From NCBI GenBank assembly GCA_002709505.1, contig PARB01000048.1:1-55644 (forward strand): 55,644 nt of DNA, in the 5' to 3' direction. Shown piece by piece: positions 46,694-54,620 of the stretch. This DNA is from Paracoccaceae bacterium. Lineage in GTDB: Bacteria; Pseudomonadota; Alphaproteobacteria; Rhizobiales; Stappiaceae. The stretch's first letter is position 1; each line of letters opens with the position of its first letter. Position numbers and translations under genes: made by a program. The notes beneath the pieces were generated by a model, which made no database searches, was not told the origin of the DNA, and saw nothing but the letters and a program-made list of their open reading frames with translations.

Positions 46694-46948
46694 ATGACCA
46701 AAAGCCTGCATACGCCTGAATATACAGCCCTGCTCCGCACTCTGATCGATGCGCGAAAGCGAAGCGGCATGACGCAGCAGGATGTGGCTGACAGGCTTGG
46801 AAAGCCGCAATCTTATATCGCCAAAGTCGAAGGCGGGGAGCGGCGTTTGGATGTCGTCGAATTCATCTCGCTGGCGAAGGCGATAGGCGAGAATCCGACA
46901 GCGCTCTTCGACCGGCTTCTTGCCGCGCTCGACGCCATACCGGATTAG
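46694..46948 (+). CDS. XRE-family helix-turn-helix regulator
   Basis: An 84-residue DNA-binding protein with the classical HTH GMTQQDVADRLGKPQSYIAKVEGGERRLD (recognition helix near residues 38-48). It is a Cro/C1-like repressor, possibly of the island's own genes or analogous to the controller proteins of RM systems. The ATG at 46694 has GGAAGTGG upstream; the frame extends to 46604, but that part overlaps the candidate operators. Its stop codon lies inside an inverted copy of the CCCTACTA repeat (46944-46953). Confidence 0.85.
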   Translation: MTKSLHTPEYTALLRTLIDARKRSGMTQQDVADRLGKPQSYIAKVEGGERRLDVVEFISLAKAIGENPTALFDRLLAALDAIPD

Positions 46949-46953
46949 TAGGG
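46944..46953 (-). repeat. Integrase arm-type repeat, right end, inverted copy
   Basis: Minus-strand CCCTACTAAT, the same unit as at 29857-29865 in the left arm. Confidence 0.55.
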
Positions 46954-47027
46954 TCTAGCAGGACACCAAGACGCAGGCTTTCAATTGCCTGTTGTTCTGA
47001 TTGTTGATTAAAAATCAAAGATTTGGC

Positions 47028-47103
47028 TGGTGCCGCTGATAGGACTCGAACCTACGACCCCATCATTACGAATGACGTGCTCTACCAACTGAGCTACAGC
47101 GGC
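47028..47103 (-). tRNA. tRNA-Thr(CGU), complete, carried by the island
   Basis: The 76-nt minus-strand sequence folds as a full tRNA with encoded CCA. The acceptor stem GCCGCTG/CAGCGGC is perfect, the D arm is GCTC...GAGC, the anticodon stem is CGTCA/TGATG with loop TTCGTAA (anticodon CGU, threonine), and the T arm is GTAGG-TTCGAGT-CCTAT. It differs from the broken native copy in the acceptor and T stems. It lies inside the island, between two sets of CCCTACTA repeats, and probably replaces the function of the disrupted gene. Confidence 0.95.
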
Positions 47104-47119
47104 CTGCCAAACGCAGAGC

Positions 47120-47140
47120 GACCTACTATCGCCCTACTAT
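47120..47140 (+). repeat. Tandem integrase arm-type repeats, right end
   Basis: GACCTACTAT (47120-47129) and GCCCTACTAT (47131-47140) are adjacent direct copies at an 11-bp step. They match the left-arm units at 29825 and 29855. Confidence 0.6.
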
Positions 47141-47199
47141 ATTCTTCATGTTCCCGCCTACCCACTGGCTTCGAACGTCATTCTCTAGCGGACCCGCTA

Positions 47200-47208
47200 A
47201 TTACGAAT
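47200..47208. other. Right attachment core of the island
   Basis: ATTACGAAT, identical to 29675-29683, falls at the anticodon loop of the broken tRNA. Recombination between the two would excise the island and rebuild the native gene. Confidence 0.8.
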
Positions 47209-47238
47209 GACGTGCTCTACCAACTGAGCTACACCGGC
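47200..47238 (-). pseudogene. 5' half of a split tRNA-Thr(CGU) gene
   Basis: On the minus strand it reads acceptor GCCGGTG, the complete D arm and the anticodon arm up to TTCGTAAT. Then it changes to TAGCGGGTCCGC, which cannot pair with the stem. It complements the 3' half at 29638-29683. The foreign continuation keeps faint likeness to a tRNA 3' half (GGGTC, then GTTCGA near 47171-47176), so it may be a decayed replacement end. Confidence 0.9.
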
Positions 47239-47657
47239 GCACCAAACCGGGACGTGAGCGTCCCGTATGTCTTTTCCGAAGCGTGGCGCTTCAGACGTCT
47301 TGCCGTCCCGGTCATAGGGGACGGGCAGACCCCGCAGAATTCACGACAGCGACCAAGGCCACTGTCAGGCGTTCGGCGAGGTGGCCGCTTGATACCCGAC
47401 CGGGCGGCGCGGCGCAAGAGGCTTTGCGTGCCGGCTCGCGCCTTTTGGACAAAGCGGCAAGGCACCGCGATTTGGCAAGCGAACCGCCCCGACCTGCACG
47501 ACCGTCAAGACACGTCGAGACGCGGATCGTGTCCTGGCCCCGCGGCGGGGACAACGCCCGCACATGAGGCCGTGGCGACAGCCCGGCATCCCTCGGCGTT
47601 TCGGGTCCCTGCCATCGAAACGGCCGGCCTTCCCGGCCGGCGCGTTGCACCGCACCG
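47239..47657. other. Non-coding region between the island and hemY
   Basis: No gene is supported in these 419 bp. They include a perfect hairpin CGGGACG-TGAG-CGTCCCG (47248-47265) just upstream of the tRNA remnant, another small hairpin GAAGCG/CGCTTC near 47278-47292, presumably the old tRNA promoter, and the hem operon terminator at the far end. Confidence 0.4.
47618..47640 (-). terminator. Likely terminator of the hem operon
   Basis: CGGCCGG (47621-47627) and CCGGCCG (47633-47639) form a 7-bp stem, with a short T run on the minus-strand side. It lies 20 bp beyond the hemY stop. The T run is weak. Confidence 0.5.
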
Positions 47658-49532
47658 TCAGTTGAAGAAGCGGAAGCCCGGCTTCTTCTGGCGCGCGTCC
47701 TCCGGCTCGTCGTCCGGGCCGGGATCGTCCGGCATGTGCTTCAGCGGAAACTCGATCGGCCGCGAAAGATCGTCCTTGCGCGTGGCGCCGGCCTTGGCAT
47801 CCGCCTTTGCCTCCGGCTTCGCCGGCGGTTTGGGGCTTGCATCCGGCGCGCTCGGCTTGGCGGAAGACGTGGCCCCCGTCTCCGGTCCCGACGCCTTGGC
47901 CTCCGCAGGTCCCGAGGCCGAAGCGCCCGCGTCTTGCGCCGCAGGCTTGGCGGCGTCCGCCTTCGAAGCGTCTGCCTTGGGCGCGCCGTCCTTGACCGGG
48001 ACCGTTTGCACCGGTTCGGTCTTGGCCGTCTCGGCTTTCGCTTTGTCCGGAGCTGCCGCATCTTTTGCCGGCGCAGCTTCTGTCGCAGGCGTCGACGCGG
48101 CGGCGGGCTGCGGCGCGGGCGAGGGGGCGAGGGGCTCGGACGGATCCGGCTTGCGCTCCAGCGGCGCGGCTTCCAGATGCGCGGGCGCTGCGGGGAGCGC
48201 CTCCATCAGCGCGTCGTCCAGCGCCTCCAGCGGATCGTCGTGGTGGTCGAGCGTTGCCGGCGGCGTTGTCCAGACGAAGGCATCCAGCCGCCCGTCGACC
48301 GGCGAGACCGGCGACCACGTCTCGCTGACCACGCCATCGGCGACCCAGGCCGGATCGGCGGGCGCGCGCACCGCGCGGGCGAGCCATTCGCGCACCCGAC
48401 CGCGATCGCCATGCTGGCGTTCCTCCAGATCGGCCATCATCAGGAACGCGCGCTGGGTCGGCTCCAGGCGAAGTGCCGCCTTCATCTGCGCGCGCGCCAG
48501 ATCCCAGTCGTTCGCCTCGATGGCGGCGCGTGCCAGCGCCAGCGCGCCTTCCGCATTATGGGCGCGAAGCGCGGCGAGCGCTTTCACCCGCTTCAAGCGG
48601 TCCTGCGCCGAATCGCCGTTGCGGGCGTGGGCATAGGCCTCGGCAAGCTCGGGATGCGGGGTGAGCTTCCAGGTGGTCTCGACGATCTTCATCGCCTTGC
48701 GGATATCGCCGCGCCGTGTGGCGAGACGCGCCGCCAGGATCGCCGCCGGCACCAGTGCGGGCGCCAGACCGTGCGCCTCGTTCGCCTTCTGGCGCGCCGC
48801 ATCGGGATCGCGGTCCTCCAGCTCCTGCGCCTGGGCGGTCAGGAGCACCGCCTTGTGGCGGCGGAAGGTCTTTTTGTCGACGCGCTTGAAGGCGTAGTTC
48901 TTTTCCAGCGTCTTGATCGCGTCCGCCCAGTCGCCGCTGACCGCCTGATAGCCGAGCACTGCGCGTCCGGCCCAGTCGAGCCCCGGCATCAGCTTCGCGG
49001 CTTCCTCGGCATAGTGGCGCGCGGCCACCGGCTCGTTCAGCCGCTCCGCCTCGATGTAGAGGCCGTGCAGGCCGACGGGACGCAGCGCCGGATCGTCCAG
49101 CATCGCCTCGAAGCGCGACCGCGCCTCCTCGTGGCGGCCGTCGAGCTGCGCGGATTGCGCAAGCAGGAGCTGGGTCGCCGGTTCGCCGGAGAGAAGCTTC
49201 GCGGCTTCCGCCCCGTAGCGCCCGGCGCCGGCGGCGTCGCCCACGCCCAGCGCCAGCAGGCCCTTGGACATGGCGTCATAGCCGCGGTCCTTGCGCCGGC
49301 GGCGGAAGAAGCTGCCGACATGATCAGGCGTGCGCAGGATGAAAAGCGCGACGTTCCACACGATGATGCCGAGCGCCAGCAGGCCGATCAGCGCGACCGC
49401 GGCGGTCATCACGCCGGTCTCGATCTGATAGCCCTGCCAGTCGAGGGTGATGATACCCGGCTTGTCGGCGATCCAGGCGGAACCGACCGCGACGACGAAC
49501 ACAAGGGCGATGAAGATCAGCAAGCGAATCAT
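47658..49532 (-). CDS. hemY: HemY-like tetratricopeptide membrane protein
   Basis: A 624-residue inner-membrane protein. Two N-terminal helices (about 2-22 and 42-66) precede FRRRRKDRGYDAMSKGLLALG and a run of TPR-like helices (about 85-390, with EARSRFEAML, GDWADAIKTLEKNYAFKRVDKKTFRRHKAVLL in parts, GDIRKAMKIVE). This is the HemY_N/TPR family found in haem operons; it is not the protoporphyrinogen oxidase also called HemY in Gram-positives. Its precise role is unknown. The last 200 residues are Ala/Pro/Lys-rich and low in complexity, ending in KKPGFRFFN. Last gene of hemC-hemD-mic60-hemY. Confidence 0.9.
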   Translation of the reverse strand: MIRLLIFIALVFVVAVGSAWIADKPGIITLDWQGYQIETGVMTAAVALIGLLALGIIVWNVALFILRTPDHVGSFFRRRRKDRGYDAMSKGLLALGVGDAAGAGRYGAEAAKLLSGEPATQLLLAQSAQLDGRHEEARSRFEAMLDDPALRPVGLHGLYIEAERLNEPVAARHYAEEAAKLMPGLDWAGRAVLGYQAVSGDWADAIKTLEKNYAFKRVDKKTFRRHKAVLLTAQAQELEDRDPDAARQKANEAHGLAPALVPAAILAARLATRRGDIRKAMKIVETTWKLTPHPELAEAYAHARNGDSAQDRLKRVKALAALRAHNAEGALALARAAIEANDWDLARAQMKAALRLEPTQRAFLMMADLEERQHGDRGRVREWLARAVRAPADPAWVADGVVSETWSPVSPVDGRLDAFVWTTPPATLDHHDDPLEALDDALMEALPAAPAHLEAAPLERKPDPSEPLAPSPAPQPAAASTPATEAAPAKDAAAPDKAKAETAKTEPVQTVPVKDGAPKADASKADAAKPAAQDAGASASGPAEAKASGPETGATSSAKPSAPDASPKPPAKPEAKADAKAGATRKDDLSRPIEFPLKHMPDDPGPDDEPEDARQKKPGFRFFN

Positions 49533-49623
49533 GGTCTTTCCCTCCCCACGACCCGGCCGAGCGGGTCATGACGGCATGTGGGGCACTTGGCGGATCCGCC
49601 GGAAGCGGTCTTGAGCGCGGCCC

Positions 49624-51630
49624 TCATTGCGGCGCCGCGCTGAGCGATTTCAACACGTCGCCGGTCACCTGGTCCACCAGGCGGTCGGCGGCGAGCCGCG
49701 CCCGCGCGTTTCCGGCCCAGTCACTGCCGGCGGCGCGCACCTCATCCGGCAGGCTGTCATAGGCCTCGAGCGCTCCGGCGAAATCGCCGGCATCGACACG
49801 GGCCTCCATCCGCCCGAGTGCGGCGGAAGGCGTGTTGGCGTCGCTTTCGCCCGGCTGGCGGATCGACACCAGCGAGCGCGCATTGGACCAGAAACTGTCG
49901 ACCAGATCGCCGTCGGCGGGCGCGTCGATCTTGGCGCTCATCGCCCGCGCCTCGGCGGCAAACTCTGCCTGAAGCGCGTTGCGGGTGGGAACGCCCTCGG
50001 CCGCGCGCGCCTGCAGCGGTGCAAGATCCGTATCGGCGGGAAGCGCGGCTGCGACCGCGGCAAGCTCCGTCTCGAACGGCGCACCCCGGTCCATCGCCGA
50101 CTTCAGCGCCGAGACCGCGACAGCGCGCGCCGCCGTCTCGCGGGCGCCGACGCCGCCGATCTGCGCTTCGACCGGCGCGAGCCGGTCCTCCAGGGCGGCG
50201 ATTTTCGCCGATACCCCGTCAAGCCCCTCGTCGACGCGGGTCGTGAGTGTCGCCTGTCCGCTGGTCAGCTGGGCAAGGGTCTCCGCCTGCGTGGCGGTCT
50301 GGCCCTGCAGCGCGGTGACGCTCTCCTGAACGCCTGAAAGCGTCTCGCTGACGCCGGACAGGCCGGCCAGCGTCTTGTCGAGCGTGCCGACGGTCTCCTC
50401 AAGCGCGGCGATGCGGGTGTCGAGCGCGCTGACCGCCTCGCCCGCCTGCGATCCCTCGCCAAGTTGGGTCTGGAGCGCGGCCAGTGTTTCGCCCTGGGTA
50501 TCGACGGCCTGCTGGAGGGCGGCCTGCCGCTCCTGCAGGCTGGCAAGGCCGGCCGTCTCGCCCGCCCCGCCCGAAGAGACGAACCGGCGCAGCTCGGCGA
50601 GCCCGTTTTCCAGCTGCGCCAGCTGCTCCGACGCCGCCTCGGGCAGGCCGGCGGCAGATTGCAGGCCGTTTTCCAGAGAGGCCTCGAGCGCCGACAGGCG
50701 GGTCCGGACATCGTCAAGCGCGGCAGACGCGGAGGATGCCGCATCCTGGGTGTCGGTCAGCCCTGCAATGCGCTCCTCGAGCCCGGCGATGCGGCTTTGC
50801 GCGGCGGTCAGCGCCGATTGCACCTCGGAGGCCGCCGGACCTGACGCCACAGGCAGATAGCCGGCGCGATGCGCGCCATAGGCACCGCCGAGCACCAGCG
50901 CCGCGCCAACGACGGAGGCAAGGACAAGACCGCCGATCCCGACCCCGCCGGAAGCCTCGGATCCGGGCTTGGCCGGGGCCGGCCGGGAGGCCGGTGCCTC
51001 GGAGGGTTTCGACGATGCGGAGGCCGAGGCCGAACCGGGCTTGTCCTTGTCGGCGGACGCCGTGGAGGACGCAGCCGCGGAGGTCGCGGACGGGGACCCA
51101 GTGGATGCGGACCCGGCACCCGGACCCGACCCGCCGGGCTTCGCCCCGCTCGCGGATGCACCGCTAGGTGAGGTCGCGCTTGCCGAAGCGGATGCCGGAG
51201 AGGAGGCCGGGCTTGCGCCAGACCCGGAGGTAGCCGGCTTGCCCGGCGATCCCGCGCCGGTGGACGCGGGCCGGGACGCGCCAGACGTGGAGGCACCCGA
51301 CGTGGAAGCGCCGGCCGGCGACGATGCGGGTTTCGACGCCGGCGCGGAGGATGCGCCAGGGCGAGCCTCTGCCGGCTTCGTCTCCGCCGGCTTCGTCTCT
51401 GGCGTCTTTGTCTCACCCGGCTTCGACGCCGGGGATGTGGCCGACGCCGCCGGCCCACCGGTCGCCGGCTTTTGCGCGGCGGATTTGGCGCCGGGCACTT
51501 CCCTGGCTTCCAGGTCGATCGTTACCGGCTTGCGGCCGGAGCCGGTCCCTGATGCGGGGCCGGAGCCGGGCTTGGATGAGGTTTTCGCGGAGTCGCTCTT
51601 CTGGTCCGGCTTCTTGCTGTCGGCGGCCAT
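49624..51630 (-). CDS. Mic60/mitofilin-like inner-membrane protein
   Basis: A 668-residue protein with a very long disordered N-terminus (about 1-228, rich in Ser, Ala, Pro, Gly and Lys, with short SGAS and PAET repeats). One transmembrane helix follows (about 230-251, GIGGLVLASVVGAALVLGGA), then a long coiled coil (about 265-500, with repeated LEERIAGL/LDTRIAALEE/LEDRLAPVE units), and a helical C-terminal domain of mitofilin type (residues about 510-665). Alphaproteobacterial Mic60 lies in this place between hemD and hemY, and it shapes intracytoplasmic or periplasmic membrane contacts. ATG at 51630 chosen; the open frame goes to 51738. Confidence 0.85.
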   Translation of the reverse strand: MAADSKKPDQKSDSAKTSSKPGSGPASGTGSGRKPVTIDLEAREVPGAKSAAQKPATGGPAASATSPASKPGETKTPETKPAETKPAEARPGASSAPASKPASSPAGASTSGASTSGASRPASTGAGSPGKPATSGSGASPASSPASASASATSPSGASASGAKPGGSGPGAGSASTGSPSATSAAASSTASADKDKPGSASASASSKPSEAPASRPAPAKPGSEASGGVGIGGLVLASVVGAALVLGGAYGAHRAGYLPVASGPAASEVQSALTAAQSRIAGLEERIAGLTDTQDAASSASAALDDVRTRLSALEASLENGLQSAAGLPEAASEQLAQLENGLAELRRFVSSGGAGETAGLASLQERQAALQQAVDTQGETLAALQTQLGEGSQAGEAVSALDTRIAALEETVGTLDKTLAGLSGVSETLSGVQESVTALQGQTATQAETLAQLTSGQATLTTRVDEGLDGVSAKIAALEDRLAPVEAQIGGVGARETAARAVAVSALKSAMDRGAPFETELAAVAAALPADTDLAPLQARAAEGVPTRNALQAEFAAEARAMSAKIDAPADGDLVDSFWSNARSLVSIRQPGESDANTPSAALGRMEARVDAGDFAGALEAYDSLPDEVRAAGSDWAGNARARLAADRLVDQVTGDVLKSLSAAPQ

Positions 51631-51751
51631 GACTGTCCTCTCGCCTGCCGGGCCTGGGCCCGGTGTCTGTCCCTGCAACATGCGGTTCGCGGTGGAACCG
51701 GTTGCCCCCATGATTGCCGTTTTCGCGCTGCAAAACAAATATGTCTGTCGA

Positions 51752-52462
51752 TTAGCATGTCTTTTCCAGCAAGGCGATCAGCGCCGCCTCGCTCGGCTCG
51801 GCCGCGACATGGCAGGGCCCGAGCCCGCGCAACGGCTCCGCCACCTGCTCCGACAGCGCGAAGAACACGAGCCGTCCGCGAACGTCGAGCGCAGCCAGCG
51901 CCGCGATCAGCGCCTCGGCCGAGCGGCGGGAGTAGACCAGCACCGCTAGCGGATCCGCAGGATCGCAAGCAGCCAGCGCCGACACCAGCGCGACCGGCGG
52001 TTCGGGAACCGCCTCCATGTCGTAGACCTCGTGCATCTCGCAGGGAATGCCGTTCGCCTGCAGGATCGCGCAGAGGTCGCCGCTGCGTTGCCGGCCGGCG
52101 AGATAGATCACCGCCCCGGGCCTTGCGCGCAGCAAATGGTCGCACAGCGATCCGAGGTCTCCGCCGGCCGCCTCCACCTTCGCGGCGCCGGCGTCTCTTG
52201 CGGCGGCGCCCGTGGCCCCGCCGACGGCAAAGACCGGAAGTCCGCGCAGCCGCTCCCAGCCGGGCGATCCGGCCACCGCCTCGATTGCGCGCGCGCTGGT
52301 CACGGCGACCGCAGCCCCCTCCGGCACCTCCGGCAGGGCGGCAAGACCGATCGCCCGCATCCGCATCATCGGCGCGACAACCGGCTGATATCCGCGCCGG
52401 ATCAGGTCCCGCGCCGTGCGGCTGGCGGCGGGTTCGGGCCGTGTCAGCAACACGCGCGACAC
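51752..52462 (-). CDS. hemD: Uroporphyrinogen-III synthase
   Basis: Closes and flips ring D of hydroxymethylbilane to give uroporphyrinogen III in haem and cobalamin synthesis. The 236-residue product has LLTRPEPAASRTARDL at the start, AVAVTSARAIEAV, PVFAVGGATGAAARDAG, VIYLAGRQRSGDL and VLVYSRRSAEALI, the normal two-domain pattern. It starts at a GTG (52462) only 4 bp after the hemC stop. Confidence 0.93.
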   Translation of the reverse strand: MSRVLLTRPEPAASRTARDLIRRGYQPVVAPMMRMRAIGLAALPEVPEGAAVAVTSARAIEAVAGSPGWERLRGLPVFAVGGATGAAARDAGAAKVEAAGGDLGSLCDHLLRARPGAVIYLAGRQRSGDLCAILQANGIPCEMHEVYDMEAVPEPPVALVSALAACDPADPLAVLVYSRRSAEALIAALAALDVRGRLVFFALSEQVAEPLRGLGPCHVAAEPSEAALIALLEKTC

Positions 52463-52466
52463 GGGA

Positions 52467-53402
52467 TCAATCCCGGAAGAAGTCAGGGCCGCCGCGTCGT
52501 TTCAGCTCAGCGCCCGCATCCTGGCCGAGCGCGGCCGCATCCGAGGCCGGCCCTTCGCGGAACGTCTCATGCGCTTCGGAGCCGTCCGGACGCAGGATCA
52601 GCCCGTCGAGACGGATGCGGTCGCCGTCGAGCTTTGCCAGGCCGCCGATCGGCGTGCGGCAGGAGCCGTCGAGTTCGGCAAGAAAGGCGCGTTCCGCCAT
52701 CAGGCAGGTCTCGGTCTCATGATGGTGAATGGCGGCGAGCAGATCGCGCGTCGCCGTGTCGTCGGCGCGCGCCTCGATGCAGATCGCCCCCTGGCCGACC
52801 GCCGGCAGGAACTCCGCGGGCTCGATCACCGAGGTAATGACGTCACCGAGCCCGAGCCGGCGCAGCCCGGCCGTGGCCAGAAGTGTTGCGTCGACCACCC
52901 CGTCGGCGAGCTTTTTCAGCCGCGTCTGCACGTTGCCACGATACATCACCACATCGATGTCGGGCCGCAGCCGCTTGATCATCGCCTGGCGACGCAGGCT
53001 GGAGGAGCCGACCACGGCGTTTTGCGGCAGGTCCTGGATCCGCTTCGCCTTGGGCGAGAGGAACGCGTCGCGCACGTCCTCGCGCGGCAGGAAGGCGATC
53101 AGCTCCAGCCCCTCGGGCAGCACGGTCGGCATGTCCTTGGCGGAATGAACGGCGATGTCGATGTCGCCATCGACCATTGCCTGCTCGATTTCCTTGGTGA
53201 ACAGGCCCTTGCCCCCGACCTCCGACAGCGGCCGGTCCTGGATCTGGTCCCCCGACGTCTTGATCACGATGATCTCGAACGCGCTTTCCGGCAGGCCATG
53301 CGCGGCGATCAGCCGGTCCCGGGTCTCATGGGCCTGGGCGAGCGCGAGCGCGCTGCCGCGCGTGCCGATGCGGAGTTGGGGGGCGGAAGGTTTTGTTTGC
53401 AA
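52467..53402 (-). CDS. hemC: Hydroxymethylbilane synthase (porphobilinogen deaminase)
   Basis: Polymerises four porphobilinogens into hydroxymethylbilane. Motifs: [50 protein letters not shown] and the dipyrromethane-binding Cys248 in [10 protein letters not shown]. No ATG precedes the conserved region; the best start is TTG at 53402 (product 311 residues), with AGGA about 10 bp upstream. The open frame runs far upstream to 54659, but that part is the antisense of tsaD. First gene of the hem operon, divergent from tsaD with a 51-bp gap. Confidence 0.93.
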   Translation of the reverse strand: MQTKPSAPQLRIGTRGSALALAQAHETRDRLIAAHGLPESAFEIIVIKTSGDQIQDRPLSEVGGKGLFTKEIEQAMVDGDIDIAVHSAKDMPTVLPEGLELIAFLPREDVRDAFLSPKAKRIQDLPQNAVVGSSSLRRQAMIKRLRPDIDVVMYRGNVQTRLKKLADGVVDATLLATAGLRRLGLGDVITSVIEPAEFLPAVGQGAICIEARADDTATRDLLAAIHHHETETCLMAERAFLAELDGSCRTPIGGLAKLDGDRIRLDGLILRPDGSEAHETFREGPASDAAALGQDAGAELKRRGGPDFFRD

Positions 53403-53453
53403 GGAGGTTATTCCTGATGCTAGGCGGGTGTCGTGCGATAGGCGATTGGATCG

Positions 53454-54620
53454 ATGATAAGCCCTCAAGCCGCTCCGGCCAATGCGGTCGACCCCGAAAA
53501 TCGCCCCGCACCCGGCGCGGCGGCGTCCCTGACGGTGTTGGGCATCGAGACGAGCTGCGACGAAACCGCGGCCGCGGTGGTGCGGCTCGACGCCGACGGC
53601 ACGCCGCATATTCTCTCCGACATCATCCGCTCGCAGGTCGACGAACACGCAGCCTTCGGCGGCGTGGTCCCGGAAATCGCCGCCCGCGCCCATATCTCCG
53701 TGCTCGACACGATCATTTCCGCCGCGATGGAAGAGGCCGGCGTCTCTTTCAACGACATCGATGCGATTGCCGCGACCGCGGGGCCGGGCCTGATCGGCGG
53801 CGTGATCGTCGGGCTGATGACCGCCAAGGCAGCCGCCCTTGCCGCCGGCAAGCCGCTGATCGCCGTCAATCATCTGGAAGGTCATGCGCTCACCGCGCGG
53901 CTGACCGACGATGTCGCCTTTCCCTATCTGTTGCTTCTGGTCTCGGGCGGCCACACCCAGTTCCTGCTGGTGGAAGGCGTCGGCGCCTACCGCCGGCTCG
54001 GCTCCACCATCGACGACGCGGTGGGCGAGGCCTTCGACAAGACCGCGAAGCTCCTCGGCCTGCCCTATCCCGGCGGTCCGGCGGTGGAAGCTGCCGCCGC
54101 CAGCGGAGACGCGACCCGCTTTCCCTTGCCGCGACCGATGCTCGACCGTCCGGGGATCGACCTCTCCTTCGCCGGACTGAAGACGGCGGTGCGCACCGCG
54201 GCCCACCGGGCAGCCCCTCTGGATACGCAGGCTGTTTCGGACCTTTGCGCCTCCTTCCAGGAGGCGGCGAGCGACGTGATCGGCGAAAAGAGCCGGCGCG
54301 CGCTTGAGGTTTTCGCCAGGGCCCACCCGGATGTCGCTCCGGTGCTGGTCGTGGCCGGCGGCGTCGCCGCCAATTCCGCGATCCGCGCCCGGCTGGACGG
54401 CGTAACCCGCACCGCCGGGGCGCGGCTCGTCGCACCGCCGCACCGGCTGTGCACCGACAATGCGGCCATGATCGCCTGGGCCGGCATCGAGCGGCTGCGG
54501 GCGGCGGCAACAACGGGCGAGACGGTGGACGACCAGAGCGTGTCGCCGCGGCCGCGCTGGCCGCTGGATGCAAATGCCGCCGGACTGGTCGGTTCGGGAC
54601 GCAAGGGAGCCAAGGCGTGA
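53454..54620 (+). CDS. tsaD: tRNA N6-adenosine threonylcarbamoyltransferase
   Basis: Transfers the threonylcarbamoyl group to A37 of ANN-decoding tRNAs, with TsaB, TsaE and TsaC. The 388-residue product has [15 protein letters not shown] at residue 28, the metal ligands His140 and His144 (NHLEGH), [32 protein letters not shown] in parts, and [10 protein letters not shown] near the end. It has about 25 extra N-terminal residues before the conserved start. The ATG lies in the 51-bp gap shared with hemC, so their promoters must overlap. Confidence 0.96.
   Translation: MISPQAAPANAVDPENRPAPGAAASLTVLGIETSCDETAAAVVRLDADGTPHILSDIIRSQVDEHAAFGGVVPEIAARAHISVLDTIISAAMEEAGVSFNDIDAIAATAGPGLIGGVIVGLMTAKAAALAAGKPLIAVNHLEGHALTARLTDDVAFPYLLLLVSGGHTQFLLVEGVGAYRRLGSTIDDAVGEAFDKTAKLLGLPYPGGPAVEAAAASGDATRFPLPRPMLDRPGIDLSFAGLKTAVRTAAHRAAPLDTQAVSDLCASFQEAASDVIGEKSRRALEVFARAHPDVAPVLVVAGGVAANSAIRARLDGVTRTAGARLVAPPHRLCTDNAAMIAWAGIERLRAAATTGETVDDQSVSPRPRWPLDANAAGLVGSGRKGAKA

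Larger units (their letters stand above)
29675..47208. mobile_element. 17.5-kb integrative defence island in tRNA-Thr(CGU)
   Basis: The element is bounded by direct copies of ATTACGAAT and by the two halves of a broken tRNA-Thr gene. It encodes a tyrosine integrase (41480), AlpA-like HTH (43425), primase/helicase (43702) and XRE regulator (46694), with defence cargo at 30063-41149 and its own complete tRNA-Thr(CGU) at 47028-47103. Short repeats based on CCCTACTA occur near both ends and not obviously elsewhere. No relaxase, conjugation, capsid or terminase genes are visible, so it is either a P4-like phage satellite or a mobilisable island. Boundaries are well supported by the tRNA halves. 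Confidence 0.9.

Noticed and set aside
47028..47103. Idea that the intact tRNA-Thr is the native gene and the half at 47200 came with the island
   Set aside because: The half at 47200-47238 (acceptor GCCGGTG) pairs with the half at 29638-29683 (CACCGGC), while the intact tRNA has a different stem. So the halves are the original gene and the intact copy lies inside the element.
50969..51600. Repetitive GCGGAxGC-like DNA in the Mic60 gene considered as CRISPR or tandem repeat array
   Set aside because: The repeats are irregular, without spacers of constant length, and encode the Ser/Ala/Pro/Gly tail in frame.
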